Notes: generated by a model from the letters alone, not told the origin. Positions 31,600 to 41,793 are shown, counted from the stretch's first letter. The stretch: DNA of 64,000 nt from Chrysophaeum taylorii (GCA_029834535.1 JAQMWT010000379.1:1-64000); one strand, 5' to 3'. Made by a program: numbers and translations.

Positions 31600-34105
31600 T
31601 CTCGAGGAGCGCGTGTTGCCACGAGCTGGGCCATGAGCTCGGCGACTTTGGCCACGGCTTCAGGTGTGCGCAAGCGAATTCTAAGGTTAAATTGGAGGTC
31701 GGCGGCTTTTATTTGGTTCGAACGCGAGCACGCGGGGCGCTCAGCGGCTTGGGGGATGTGTGGAGACATGAGTGGTCCTCGAAAGCGAATTTAAGCTGAG
31801 GCCTACCCGAGGCCTAGGCGGGGTCATCGCCAAGCCGCGAGGCAGGCGTCGAGAGGAAGGGCGCCCCTGCTCGCAGTTCGTACACGTGCTGCCGCCGGGC
31901 GTATGCGAGGTTTTTTTATGTCGACTGTTGAGAGGGGGGGCGCAAACGTACGAGGGTTGTGGGGAGACGTGTGGGTGGTGCCTGGAAGGCGGATGAATCC
32001 CGAGGATTCGTTGGGGTTTTATCACTAAGCCACGGGCTAGGCGAAGAAAGGAGGAGCCCTACCCGCGAATCGTACGCCTGCTGTCACCAGACGTATCTGC
32101 GACGAAGTGAGACGCCCTGCAGGGTGCGGGCGGCCTGGGTGGGGCTGCCCGAGGCGGCGACATGGCTAAGAGCGGCGAGGGCACAGCGCGCCCGGCCCAA
32201 GGCGTTGGCACTCTCCACCCGCGTCCGCGCTGCGATGCGCGCTGTGCAGGTTTTCGCGAGACCATGGCACTAAGCACTATCCTCACCAAAGGCACCAAAG
32301 ACGAGGCCAGCGACGGTGCCGTAGCTGCGTACCCTCTGTTTGACAGGCCCCGGGAGGCCGAGCGAGGGCGCAGCGCCAAGATGGGTGATGATTTTGTTGA
32401 CGTCGCGAGCGTCCTTGAGGTATTCGGTGCGGACTTGCGCTGTGCGCCGATCGACAGGCGACGGGTAGGAAGGGTGAAGGGCGTAGGCGGTGTAGAGCGA
32501 GCCCCAGGCGAGCATCTTGACGACGTCGTAGAGTTGCTCACTATTGAGCGTGGTGAGGATGTCAGGCAAGACGTGACGTTGGGCAAGATTGCTTTGATAT
32601 AGGACGCAGAGGCGCGCGCGCGAACAGCAGGGGCGACGATGTCAGCAAAGGTACCTCGAACAGGGCGCCGGCCTCGCGGAGGGGGTGAGGTGGCGGCCGA
32701 GTCAGTCGTCATGCCAGGTGGTCCTTGCTATGCCGCGGTTGCGGATCCGGAGATGTGTGAGCGGGATCTTGCCGAGAGCATCGAGAGCAGCGTCAGCGCC
32801 CCGAATACCTACGAGGTCCGAGCAAGCCGGAGAAGAAGAGGTAAAGTATTGGGCACATATCTCGGTTTAGCAGCGATTGGATATAAGAAGGGAGGAGCTG
32901 GGCCACCACGAGCTAATAAAGGCGGTCGAGAAGCGATCCCATGAAGACGTCGCTACCCGACGAGCATCGGTGATCGGAAGGCTGGCCACGAGTCGCTGGA
33001 GTGCAGTGGCCCGTGCTACATCGTTCTGCGAGGTAAGAGCACGTCGGAGCTTAGGGGTGGAGTCAACGTGGACGCCTATGGAGAAAACCTTGCTGGCGAG
33101 AGGACCGTCGACGAGTAGAACGCTGGCGGGGTCACCGGAACCAGCGCTGCCGTGGGAGGCCAGCGTCGTACGGAAATCAGCGCGAAGTCCGTCCCGCGCA
33201 GTCTCGAGTGCCCGCGCCAGGCGGCAACCGGATACAAGTTGGCGCCAACGGCGTAACTCGTTACCTGCATTCCGAGCCGGAAGGCGGAGGAGCACGATGT
33301 CGGTGGAGTCAAAGGCCTGAAGCGGCTCAGGGCCGAATGCCGTGGCGACGAAGATGAGAACGGCGTCGTCGAAGCGGCGGAGCGCGCTCGAGGCATTGAC
33401 GGCGCGAGGTAGTCCACGCGTGGAGCGATGCAGTAACGGCCCAAGGAGGACATGCAGTGGATCGAGACGTTCTGGAGCTTGGTGCGAATTGTGTTCATGT
33501 AGCTCGCTTGATCGTCAACCTCGGCGTTGCAAAGTAGAGTCGACATAGGTAACTCCGGCTGTCCGGGGGGGGGGGGGTTCCTGCAGGAGAGCGTCGACAA
33601 CCGCGCGAGATGACACCGTCATCCATGCCAAATCGTGCGTAGCCGCCGCATGTGCGTAAGCAGGCATCAAGGGCCTGTGCGGCAGCATACGTCGCCAGGC
33701 GGGTAGGTTGGATCGCCTTGTTGGCCGACTTCTCGAGAGTCGAAAGGGGGCGGGAGCGAGGCCGGTCGGGCCATGAAGTGCCAACCAGGATGCCGGCTGA
33801 AGTAGCGTGAACATGAAGTAGCCAAAGGCTCGCAGCTTAGCATTGGCGTGGTGGGCGAGTTTGTCCACGACGGACCGTCGCTTGAGCTCGTTGAAGGCGT
33901 TGCGTTTGTCGAGCTTGATGATGATGACCTGGTCGGGGTGTTGCTCCGCGTGGGTGCCGACGCCAAAGACGAGCTGCGAGGGGCCGCCCTTGACCTCGAC
34001 GGCAACGACGTTGATCGGGTTTGACGCCTCAGGGATGGAGGCAACGCACAACGCACCGTCCAGTGGCACGGCTGTGGATGGTGTAAGCGTCAGGGTATCT
34101 ATCAA
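31600..34105 (-). mobile_element. Decayed LINE-like reverse-transcriptase relic
   Basis: On the minus strand, around 33,515-34,105, the text VIIIKLDKRNAFNELKRRSV resembles the K-x-D-x-x-N-A-F-N motif of non-LTR reverse transcriptases. The surrounding hydrophobic blocks are also of that type. Further on (about 33,200-33,330) lies FDSTDIVLLRLPARNAGNEL, in the place of a post-RT region. The polymerase YxDD box is not found and the reading changes frame repeatedly, so the copy is old and dead. The 31,740-32,090 part holds two diverged direct repeats about 215 bp apart. Only the reverse-transcriptase assignment is argued; exact ends are not visible. Confidence 0.5.
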
Positions 34106-34134
34106 ACGTCGAACGCCTCTGGTTGGTTATAAGC

Positions 34135-34857
34135 ATGCCGTCTTTCGATGTCAACAAGGCGCGGTGGCCCTCACGGTTGGTGTCGGTGTGGGTGCTGGTG
34201 ATCGCGCACCCCGACGACGAGAGCATGTTCTTCTTGCCGAGTCTGATGATGATGCGGGAGCGCGAGGTCCATATCCTTTCGCTGTCAAACGGCGGCGCCG
34301 TCGGTTTGGGGGCGACGCGAGCCGAGGAGATGGAATGCGCGGCGCGGTGGCACGGCGCCAAGGCAAGGATCATCGACGACCCGCGGCTCGCGGACGGCGC
34401 GACGTGGGACGAGAAGGTCGTTGCCGAGCGCGTGCGCGCTTATCTCGACGAGGTTGGGGAAGCGATTGGCGTCGTGACTTTTGATTGGCGCGGGGCGTCT
34501 GGTCACTCGAATCACGTTGCCACGTCCGCTGGCGTGCGCTTGGCGCTTAGAGAGCGTTCTGTGATTCATTTTGAGCTCGAAACGGTCGACGTGACACAGA
34601 GGTTCCTGGGACCGTTGGCCATCGCGTTTGCCAGGTTCGCGTCCGATACGGACGTGGTCACGTACAACATCGACGCTCTGGCGGGATGGCGCGCCATGAC
34701 GTGGCATGCCTCGCAGTTTGTGTGGTATCGCAAGGCCTTCGTCGTATTGTCGGCGTACACCTTCGTCAATAGACTAAGACTCGTCCCACCCGAGGCGACG
34801 ACGCAGCGTCCGGACGAGACCCTATCATTATTGCGGGTGAAAACAGCGCGCGGATGA
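34135..34857 (+). CDS. PIGL: PIG-L-type N-acetylglucosaminyl-phosphatidylinositol de-N-acetylase
   Basis: 240 residues from the Met at 34,135, chosen because the truncated copy at 31,237 aligns from this ATG. A second in-frame Met lies 12 nt upstream. The family motifs are all present: IAHPDDESMFF (His25, Asp27, Asp28), LSNGGAVGLGATRAEEM, DDPRLADGATWD and FDWRGASGHSNH. The enzyme performs the second step of GPI-anchor synthesis at the cytoplasmic face of the ER. The N-terminal membrane anchor of animal PIG-L is not evident. The stop codon abuts the stop codon of the next gene with no base between. Confidence 0.9.
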   Translation: MPSFDVNKARWPSRLVSVWVLVIAHPDDESMFFLPSLMMMREREVHILSLSNGGAVGLGATRAEEMECAARWHGAKARIIDDPRLADGATWDEKVVAERVRAYLDEVGEAIGVVTFDWRGASGHSNHVATSAGVRLALRERSVIHFELETVDVTQRFLGPLAIAFARFASDTDVVTYNIDALAGWRAMTWHASQFVWYRKAFVVLSAYTFVNRLRLVPPEATTQRPDETLSLLRVKTARG

Positions 34858-35979
34858 TCAAGGAGCAGTGCTCTTTTCGGTAGGAGGGAGGGCGACGGTG
34901 AAACGGACGCCCCCGCCGCCGCCAGCAATACACCGGCGCGAGGCCCGGACGAACTCTCTGACGGCAACGGGCGACGTCGAATCGCGGAGGTGCTCGGGGA
35001 GCTGCTTGAAACACTGGAGCGTCCACTTGCCGCGGGACCAGAAGTCGCGACGAGAGGCATCATCCTCGGTGGTGAGAACGCGGGCGCCGCCGTGGAATGC
35101 GGCCGCTTCGAGGGTGGCACTGTCGTCGAGCGACCAAAAAACGCACGCCGCGCCGCGACGCGGTTGCAAGCGGAGGCCACCCCCGGGAAGATTTTTGTTT
35201 TCCTCGCGACAGAGCGCCGCAGCAGCGGCAACGACCTCGCAGCCGTCGTCGAATAGACTCTCGTCTTCGTCTTGGTTGAGCGCGGCGTCGGTGTGATGGA
35301 CGCCGCGACCGAGAAGTCGCTCGGCCGCGTCGAGGCGTCCACGGCGTCCGGCGGCCGGGAAGCAGGTCGCGCCGCCGAGGTGGCTTGGGATGTCGTTGAG
35401 GTAGCAGAGGACCGTCACGAACCGATGCGGGAAGCCGTTGTTGACATCGACGTGCACGCCGGCTTGAGAGAGGAACCAGAGGCGCGCGTCGAGCGTCGTC
35501 GGCTCGCCGCTCAGAGCGTCGGGCGGAGCGGAAGACGCTGCGACGGCCGGCGTAAAATTGAGCTCGAGCTCGTCGGCCGAGCGGCTCTTGGTGACTGCGT
35601 ACACGCGCGCCGCAATCGACCGAACCACGCGATTCGCGCGAGGCGGCAACCACGTCCACCCCTCTCCCAGCGCGACGTAATGCTTGAAACGTAGCTGGCG
35701 TGCCCTCAGCCGACTCTTGAGCGCGGGCGCCGCGGCGCTCGCGATGCGGCCGATCGCAATCAGCGCGCGACACTCCTTGTCGCTCAGAAAGTCGGCACCG
35801 AAGAGGATCTGCGGCGAGGTCGACATCAACGTCAACGCGATTTCGCGGTCGGGTGTCGTCGTTGTCGTCTCCACCAGCAAAGCGGCATCCTCCAAGAGGT
35901 CCCGCAAGCGAGTCGACGAACATCTGAGCCGACCGACCTCGCGCGCTGTCACGAAACGCAACCACAGAGCCTCCAGCAT
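34858..35979 (-). CDS. Prolyl-4-hydroxylase-like 2OG-Fe(II) oxygenase
   Basis: 373 residues. The catalytic core lies in the middle: VHVDVNNGFPHRFVTVLCYL supplies the H-x-D pair, GGATCFP follows, and AFHGGARV gives the distal His. KWTLQCFKQLP supplies the Lys that binds 2-oxoglutarate. This is the layout of the P4H alpha-subunit family, with an insert of about 60 residues before the last strands. The first 35 residues (LWLRFVTAREVGRLRCSSTR) look like a degenerate F-box helix pair, an unusual addition. The substrate is unknown. A (TAGC)n array lies 2-3 nt upstream of the start codon. Confidence 0.85.
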   Translation of the reverse strand: MLEALWLRFVTAREVGRLRCSSTRLRDLLEDAALLVETTTTTPDREIALTLMSTSPQILFGADFLSDKECRALIAIGRIASAAAPALKSRLRARQLRFKHYVALGEGWTWLPPRANRVVRSIAARVYAVTKSRSADELELNFTPAVAASSAPPDALSGEPTTLDARLWFLSQAGVHVDVNNGFPHRFVTVLCYLNDIPSHLGGATCFPAAGRRGRLDAAERLLGRGVHHTDAALNQDEDESLFDDGCEVVAAAAALCREENKNLPGGGLRLQPRRGAACVFWSLDDSATLEAAAFHGGARVLTTEDDASRRDFWSRGKWTLQCFKQLPEHLRDSTSPVAVREFVRASRRCIAGGGGGVRFTVALPPTEKSTAP

Positions 35980-35981
35980 AT

Positions 35982-36052
35982 CTAGCTAGCTAGCTAGCTA
36001 TCCCGTGGCGGGTAGCTATCTCGTGGCGGGTAGCCGTCGTTGCGAAGCGCTT
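35982..36052. repeat. (TAGC)n array and 18-bp tandem repeat upstream of P4H-like gene
   Basis: (CTAG)n runs from about 35,982 to 36,000. It is followed by two diverged copies of a unit of about 23 bp containing CGTGGCGGGTAGC. Confidence 0.85.
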
Positions 36053-38175
36053 AGTGCGTTTGTGTGCACCGCTGCTGATCACCACGAAATAGTACCGCTT
36101 CGCGCAGCTTGGCGTGATTCTCTTCGATGATCTGCCGATGCATAAAAAGGTCTCCGAGTCGCCTTGGCTGGGGGCATTCTGCCTCGCTTTGATGGCTGCG
36201 TTTTTCTTCTTCGATTGAGAACATATTCATCCTGGGAACGTTCGCGATGATTCCGGGAATGTGAAGTTAAGTCGTGGGCGGCTGCCCTGTTAATAGACCG
36301 ACCTCCAAGCACGCCGTGTGGCCAGCAAACAGAGCCAACGACTTTAGTTGATTGACATACATGGTGGGTGCGTCCCTGGAAGCGTTCAATCAGCCCTTGG
36401 GGTTTGAGGCTGTCGGCCTCGGAGTCGGTGAAGGGGACGACTACAACGATTGCGGCGGGGGAGCCCGCGACGTTGGGCCCGTCGCTGGAAGGAGGGGCAA
36501 GACGAGGGAGGCAGAATTTTTTGTACTCGGGGTGCATCACCGCGTGAGGCTTGAGCAACTCAAGCAGCGCGGGGACGTTCGGGCGCCCTGCCGACCGCTT
36601 TTTGAGGGAAGTGGTCGCATCGCACAACACGTTGCGGACATCGATCTCGGTCCGGACTTCGGAGGTGTTGTTGAACCTGGCTAACGGGATATCGTTTGTG
36701 AGGTTATGCGACACGACGGTTTCATCGGTCGGCACTGGTAGATTCCAGAACCGTTCGAGGCGGCCACCGCTTGGGCGGTCGGACCAAGCTTGTCGGAAGG
36801 AACTCGGCGACTCGTTCTGCTCGACGCTTCCGTTCGCCGTCGGCGCGGGTTCGGTTGTGGCGTCCGCATTCGGCGACTTGGGTAGTGACGTGACGAACGC
36901 GGTAGCAGTGGCGGCGAGGCGATGCACTTCACCGAGATACTGGTTTGAAGCCTGCTGGGAAGATCGGAAGCGATAGTTCTTCGACGGCGGTGGTGGTGCT
37001 GTGAGGTCAACAGCATCGTCGTCCCGCCGCTGCCGTCTGCGAACGTGGCCCTGTATGCGTGCCCGCATTATCGGCTCGACGCCATTCGTCGCGGGCTGGC
37101 GCCGCTAGAACTGGACAAAATTCTCCCCCCTTCTTCTTCCGGGGTCGTCTTGAGTTGCGCCCAACAAGAGGACGACCGGGCCCTCTCGGGGCGCCGGCGT
37201 CAACACTGACATCGAATTGTATAAACTCGACTGTCGGCTGCGTTGGAGCCAGGCGTCGATGATGGTGCGGGCGATGGCGCCTTGCAGGGAGATAATTCAT
37301 CGGAGTTCGGGGTGTTGGTGTCGGATAGAGTCGGCGACTGTGGGATCCATCACGGCAGCGTCGGTGACGCGCGCGGCCTTTTGGACGGCGTCGCGGTCGA
37401 ACCATTGGGCCGCCTCGAGCTCAGTGGGGTCGAATTGGAGGGGTCGCATCCGCGTGCCGCGCTCGAAACATTTCCTGATGGCTCGGCGGCTGTCCTACGG
37501 CCTTGGCCCGCTTGACCTCAAGCTCGTTGCGCTTGCGGCCGAAGGCCTCGAGAGCGTCGAGATCGACCCGAGACAGCTCATCGGCCGTTCAGCCCCACAG
37601 TAAGACGCCCGCGAGATCACCAGATTAGTCCTGGAGCTACGGTGGGAACTCCTCGGTAACGGCATCGACCACTTGCTTATCCAGTTCCAGGAAGAACTTG
37701 TGGATGTCCTGAATCTTGACTTTTCTCCCGTTCACGCACGGGCTCATTTCAGCACGGGCTCACGTCTACATCTTTGAACAGGGAGGAGACCTAGGAAACA
37801 GGGCCGCTTGGAGCAAGGTGTCGCGGCTCACCCCACAGCAATACGACACTACCTCGATACGTACTGCTTGCCGGTGCAAATCCTCGGGTAAATCGGCCGC
37901 AAACTCGAACCGCGAAATGTCAATCATCCTCAGGTGCCGAAACTGACTCGTTCCGGGCGAAGGCATCGACAACCGTTGAAGGGTAAAGGCCTCTATGGCC
38001 GCAGAATGGGTCATGATGAGGACTTTGTCGTGTTACCCGCTCGCCTCGGGCGCTCTGGGCGACGCACTGCGGCGTCGAAAGCCGGGCTCCGCTCCAACGC
38101 GAATAGAATTTGACATGGAGGGTTTCAGGATTGCAACAGCTTAGGGTTAAAGTTAGTGCGGCCATTCACACACAT
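36053..38175. other. Gene-poor DNA with an orphan minus-strand frame
   Basis: A 329-codon open frame occupies 36,079-37,068 on the minus strand (internal text IPLARFNNTSEVRTEIDVRN). It has no recognised domain and lies among decayed sequence, so it is not called a gene with confidence. Upstream on the same strand are remnants of other coding text, including the Nudix-like fragment listed separately and VNGRKVKIQDIHKFFLELDK near 37,650-37,730. Confidence 0.35.
37225..37449 (-). pseudogene. Nudix (NADH pyrophosphatase-like) C-terminal fragment
   Basis: The minus strand reads LQFDPTELEAAQWFDRDAVQ and, after one in-frame stop, GAIARTIIDAWLQ. These correspond in order and spacing to the tail of NudC/NUDT12-type Nudix hydrolases (E-L/I-E-x-A-x-W-F, then x-x-A-I-A-x-x-L-I-x-x-W). 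The Nudix box itself is not seen upstream, so only a broken fragment of a host gene remains. Confidence 0.45.
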
Positions 38176-38559
38176 TTCCCAGCAGGATACCCTGATCGCC
38201 GACCGCATGGTTGCGATGGAGGACGGTGCCTCATGAATCCTGAGCCTTGCGAGGGCATCCGCCCTCCCGGCGTAGGTTGGCACCTATTCGCCTCTCGGGC
38301 GGGCCGGTTGGCAGCCGGAACGTTCGCAGTGGGACGGGGTGTGGCCGGGGGGCGCAGACGGAAGGTTATCGACGAGTTGGTTGTCAGTCACATCGCGGTC
38401 TCCTCGTCGCATGGCGACAAGCTTGATGATCACTCTCCGCCGACCCACCTTTCGGCGCCCCTCGTCTACAGGCCCGTGATTCCGGACTGGCTCCTGTCGG
38501 TCCGGCCTGGCTCCCATGCTCGGGAGAGGTCTGAAGTTAGTTAGTTAGTTCCCAGCAGG
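38176..38559 (+). mobile_element. SINE-like retroposon, copy 1 (full length) with target-site duplication
   Basis: An element of about 362 bp (38,187-38,548) ends in GGTCTGAAG plus (TTAG)n. It is flanked by perfect 11-bp direct repeats TTCCCAGCAGG at 38,176-38,186 and 38,549-38,559. The 3' end has a CTCCC-ATGCTC-GGGAG hairpin before the tail. No open frame fits a protein. The tetranucleotide tail and target-site duplication are hallmarks of LINE-driven retroposition. Confidence 0.85.
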
Positions 38560-38672
38560 GGGGGTTTAAAGGTCGACGCCTAACAGGGGGGGGGTCGTGT
38601 GGCGGTTTGAGGTCCGGCAGGGGTTCCATGAATGCGACGAAGCAAGCTGGGGAGAAGGTAAAGACCTTCCCT

Positions 38673-38926
38673 AGACAAAATAGACGTTCGCAGTGGGACG
38701 GGGTATGGCCGGGGGGCGAAGACGGAAGGTTATCGACGAGTTGGTTGTCAGTCACATCGCGGTCTCCTCGTCGCATGGCGACAAGCTTGATGGTCACTCT
38801 CCGCCGACCGACCTTTCGGCGCTCCTCGTCTACAGGCCCGTGATTCCGGACTGGCACCTGTCGGTCCGGCCTGGCTCCCATGCTCGGGAGGGGTCTGAAG
38901 TTAGTTAGTTAGTTAGACAAAATAGA
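38673..38926 (+). mobile_element. SINE-like retroposon, copy 2 (5'-truncated) with target-site duplication
   Basis: The body (about 38,686-38,913) starts inside copy 1 at CGTTCGCAGTGGGAC and matches its 3' 228 bp with about seven base differences by eye. It ends in (TTAG)n. The flanking 13-bp duplication TAGACAAAATAGA is at 38,673-38,685 and 38,914-38,926. Truncation at the 5' end with an intact 3' tail is what target-primed reverse transcription gives. The high identity implies a recent insertion. Confidence 0.88.
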
Positions 38927-39327
38927 ACCCGTTTGGTCGGCAGGGAAGCCTACGACGGCGAAGGCATAGACACAAGGGAATGAGAGTGCGGATGTGGGCA
39001 CTAAGAGATGAGTGCAGGGCGGTGAAAGAAAGGAAGAAGCACAGGGGTATATACATAGCCCCGGGCACTCGCACACATCGAATCCGCCCCATCGCTGCAC
39101 CGCGAGATGTGTGTGTGTGCCTTGGAGGCAGTTGGCGTCGCCATCTGCTGGGTCCCCATCTTCTAGCACGCACACTTGACCCCCCACATCTGGGCACTCT
39201 CACGCACCATGTTCATCTCCGATGCAGATGTTCATCTTAGGCAGGTATTGTTACGGAGTAATGCAGAGTGTTGTGAGATGGATGTATGTGATTTAAGGGT
39301 GAATCGAATCTTTTGCAGGCAGAAAAT
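38927..39327. other. Intergenic
   Basis: A region of about 400 bp containing GT-rich and CA-rich stretches and no supported gene. It precedes the five-exon gene and probably holds its promoter or further 5' exons; an AG acceptor-like site (TTTTGCAG) lies at about 39,311-39,318. Confidence 0.4.
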
Positions 39328-40345
39328 ATGGCGGCAGTGATTGACACGAACGATGATAAACACGCCGCACGACGAGTGCTCTGGCGCATTCTACCCTCAA
39401 AGGCGAAAGGGTCGTCACGAAAGGAGCAGACTGGCAGTGCCAAACTGTACATTGACGATGAGGGGGTGCTCAATGCGAAGTCGGAAGACCTGGGCCTCCA
39501 CATGTATTTGCAAATGCCGGACATGAAGTCTCGCTTTGAATTTTCCGAACCGTGAGCCCGTCGTGTGTCGAGGTGACTTTGAGACAGGCCGATGGGAATC
39601 CACCTGCATGAGCACACGTGTGCCAGACTCCGCCACGCTTCGCCGCTCCTCTCGACCAAACGTGAGTACGCTCGAGGTACGCGTGACACGTCGGTGAGAT
39701 AGGTGTGTGGGAGTTCTTCATGGTCGTCGAGGATTGCAAGTGTTCCGTAGTGTCGACAAAGAATGGAGGGTACGCCGCGGAATGGTTTCGAGGCACCACC
39801 TGACAAAACCACAGGAAACAACTACAAGCGATCACCACGACTAGGATAGTCGGATTCTCGCAGTGCGCTGGTTGCTGTCCTTTGGGTGAAACACGTGTAC
39901 CGCAGAGATCTCGCGACTGGAGGTTTCAACGTGGTCGTTTTCAAGGTACGGCCCGACACGACTTCATTTTCTCATCCGTCGCCGGCAGGAAAGTGGCCGA
40001 TTCTCTCCGATCTTCGAATTCGTGCTTACCAATACACAATTTCTCTTTGCTCGAGGTACGCTGCGTTTGAGCCGCAGTCCCAACCTTCAAATAGGCCCCA
40101 GTGCAATCGCCGTTGAGCCCGCGGCCTCGAAACTCAGTCTACTCCACTCGGCCGATCAGCTAAACAGGGTTGCTTCGAAGTATCGCAGCTCGACGAGCAG
40201 TGCAAAAGAAGTCAATCTGCTCGACTTGCCGAACGAAGAACTCGAAAAAGCTAGCACTCAACCCCACGGCAGCGACGAGTATTATATCCACTCGCCGCCC
40301 ATTCCTGCTAGTCTGGGCGGAGCACCTGCAGGTCCCACGAAGTAG
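39328..40345 (+). CDS. Unidentified five-exon gene
   Basis: Proposed exons are 39,328-39,551, 39,588-39,661, 39,703-39,769, 39,864-39,945 and 39,989-40,345. All four introns are GT-AG (36, 41, 94 and 43 nt) and all phases agree, giving 267 residues. Joined segments read smoothly: LYIDDEGVLNAKSEDLGLHM, VWEFFMVVEDCKCSVVSTKN, LVAVLWVKHVYRRDLATGGF, FSPIFEFVLTNTQFLFARG, then a polar tail (VNLLDLPNEELEKA). I do not recognise the family. Exon 2 is the least certain because it reads least like protein. Convergent with the HtrA-like gene. Confidence 0.5.
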
Positions 40346-40599
40346 CGAGGCTCAACTCTCCTTTTCACGACTATCGTTTCCCGTGTGCTGAGATTATACT
40401 GGTTGCTGCTGGCCCAGTTCGATCAGAGCCAATTTACCTAGGAGTATACGACGCCTGTTGCGTTGCACGTCGCGATGCTCCGACTCTTCGAGACGTGCAA
40501 GGCACTGTCATGTCGCCCGCCTTCGGATGGATTTTACCACTTTCATAACACTGGCGCGGCCTGCTGGTGCGGAGTAGGCTGGTTACCAAGAACCAGGTG

Positions 40600-40626
40600 A
40601 TCGATCGATCGATCGATCGATCGATA
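40600..40626. repeat. (GATC)n microsatellite
   Basis: Seven or so tandem GATC units lie about 45 bp beyond the HtrA-like stop codon, in the convergent interval between it and the five-exon gene. Confidence 0.9.
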
Positions 40627-40668
40627 TCGCGCGGAGTGTGCCCAAACGCAGGAAAAGATAGAAAAGCA

Positions 40669-41793
40669 TCAGCCCTGGGTAGCGGCGGCCACGTCGGGGG
40701 GCATGTCGGTCTGTGTGACGATGGTGACTTCGAAGACTGAGTGCGAAGAGAAGGCGGACGAGGCCGGCCTGAAGATCTTGACACGAATCTTCTGTTGCGC
40801 CTCGAAGCCGATGCGCGCGAGGATGTCGGGGACGGCGCGCACGGGGGCGCCGTCAAATTCGAGGATGACGTCGCCGGCTCGGACGCCCGCACGGTCGGCG
40901 GGCGAGCCAGGCATGATCTGGGCGACGACGATCCTGTCCTCGTCGGGTTCGCCGCCGAGGACACCGCGCGCGTCCCTGACCGCGACCATTTTGAATCCCA
41001 CGTAGGGTCTCGCGACGCGGCCGTGCTTGAGGAGCTGGCGGACGACCTGCCACGCCGTGTCGATCGGAATCGCGAAGGAGATGCCATCGGCGCGTTGCGC
41101 CTTCATCGTGTTGATTCCAATGACCTTGCCGTCGAGATCGACGAGAGGTCCGCCCGAGTTGCCAACGTTGATCGCGGCGTCTGTCTGGATGTATTCGGCC
41201 CTCTGCTGGACGATGCCGATCTCCGAGCCGTGCCTGGCGACCGCCGAGACGATGCCGCACGTCACCGAGTTGGACAAGTTGAGCGGGCTCCCTAGAGCGA
41301 CGACGAAGTCGCCCGGCCGCAGGTGAGAGGAAGAGCCGATCTTGGCCACCGGGAGGTCGCGCGCATTCTCGATCTTAACGAGGGCCACGTCTGACGAGCG
41401 GTCCATCGCGAGCAGCTTCCCGCGCGTCTGACGGCCGTCGTTCAGGTTGACTTTGATGTTGTTGCCGTGCGACACCACGTGCGCGTTGGTCACCACCAGT
41501 CCGTCCTCGCTCACGATAAAGCCCGAGCCGGCAGACATGGCCTGCTGGACGCCCAGAAACGTATGGTGCTGGACTTGCGAGGTTATGTTCACCACGGCAG
41601 GCAGGGCGAGCGATGCCGCGTTCGCCACGAAGTTTCGTCCGAGGTACGCCTCCTGCTTGGACTCCTCCAAACACAGCGCCGCTGTCCCCGAAGCGACAAC
41701 TGCGATGCCCGCACCGACCACGGCCGCGTGCCTTCGCGCCGCCGTCGCGACCAAAGGCGCAGCAGAATTGGAGACCAATCTTCGCAATAGCAT
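40669..41793 (-). CDS. HtrA-family serine protease with PDZ domain, organelle type
   Basis: From the Met at 41,793 the protein is 374 residues; the frame opens 20 codons earlier. The presequence (MLLRRLVSNSAAPLVATAAR) and a hydrophobic segment suit mitochondrial import and anchoring, as in HTRA2/Omi. The trypsin-like triad is TNAHVV (His125 in the longer frame), SSDVALVKI (Asp155) and INVGNSGGPLV (Ser233). A PDZ domain with GSPADRAGVRAGDVILEFDG follows. The enzyme degrades misfolded proteins. A plastid Deg location is a possible alternative. Confidence 0.88.
   Translation of the reverse strand: MLLRRLVSNSAAPLVATAARRHAAVVGAGIAVVASGTAALCLEESKQEAYLGRNFVANAASLALPAVVNITSQVQHHTFLGVQQAMSAGSGFIVSEDGLVVTNAHVVSHGNNIKVNLNDGRQTRGKLLAMDRSSDVALVKIENARDLPVAKIGSSSHLRPGDFVVALGSPLNLSNSVTCGIVSAVARHGSEIGIVQQRAEYIQTDAAINVGNSGGPLVDLDGKVIGINTMKAQRADGISFAIPIDTAWQVVRQLLKHGRVARPYVGFKMVAVRDARGVLGGEPDEDRIVVAQIMPGSPADRAGVRAGDVILEFDGAPVRAVPDILARIGFEAQQKIRVKIFRPASSAFSSHSVFEVTIVTQTDMPPDVAAATQG

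Noticed and set aside
36079-37068. 329-codon minus-strand frame as a gene
   Set aside because: No recognisable domain, located in decayed repeat-rich DNA, and adjoining frames do not extend it; recorded only as an orphan frame.
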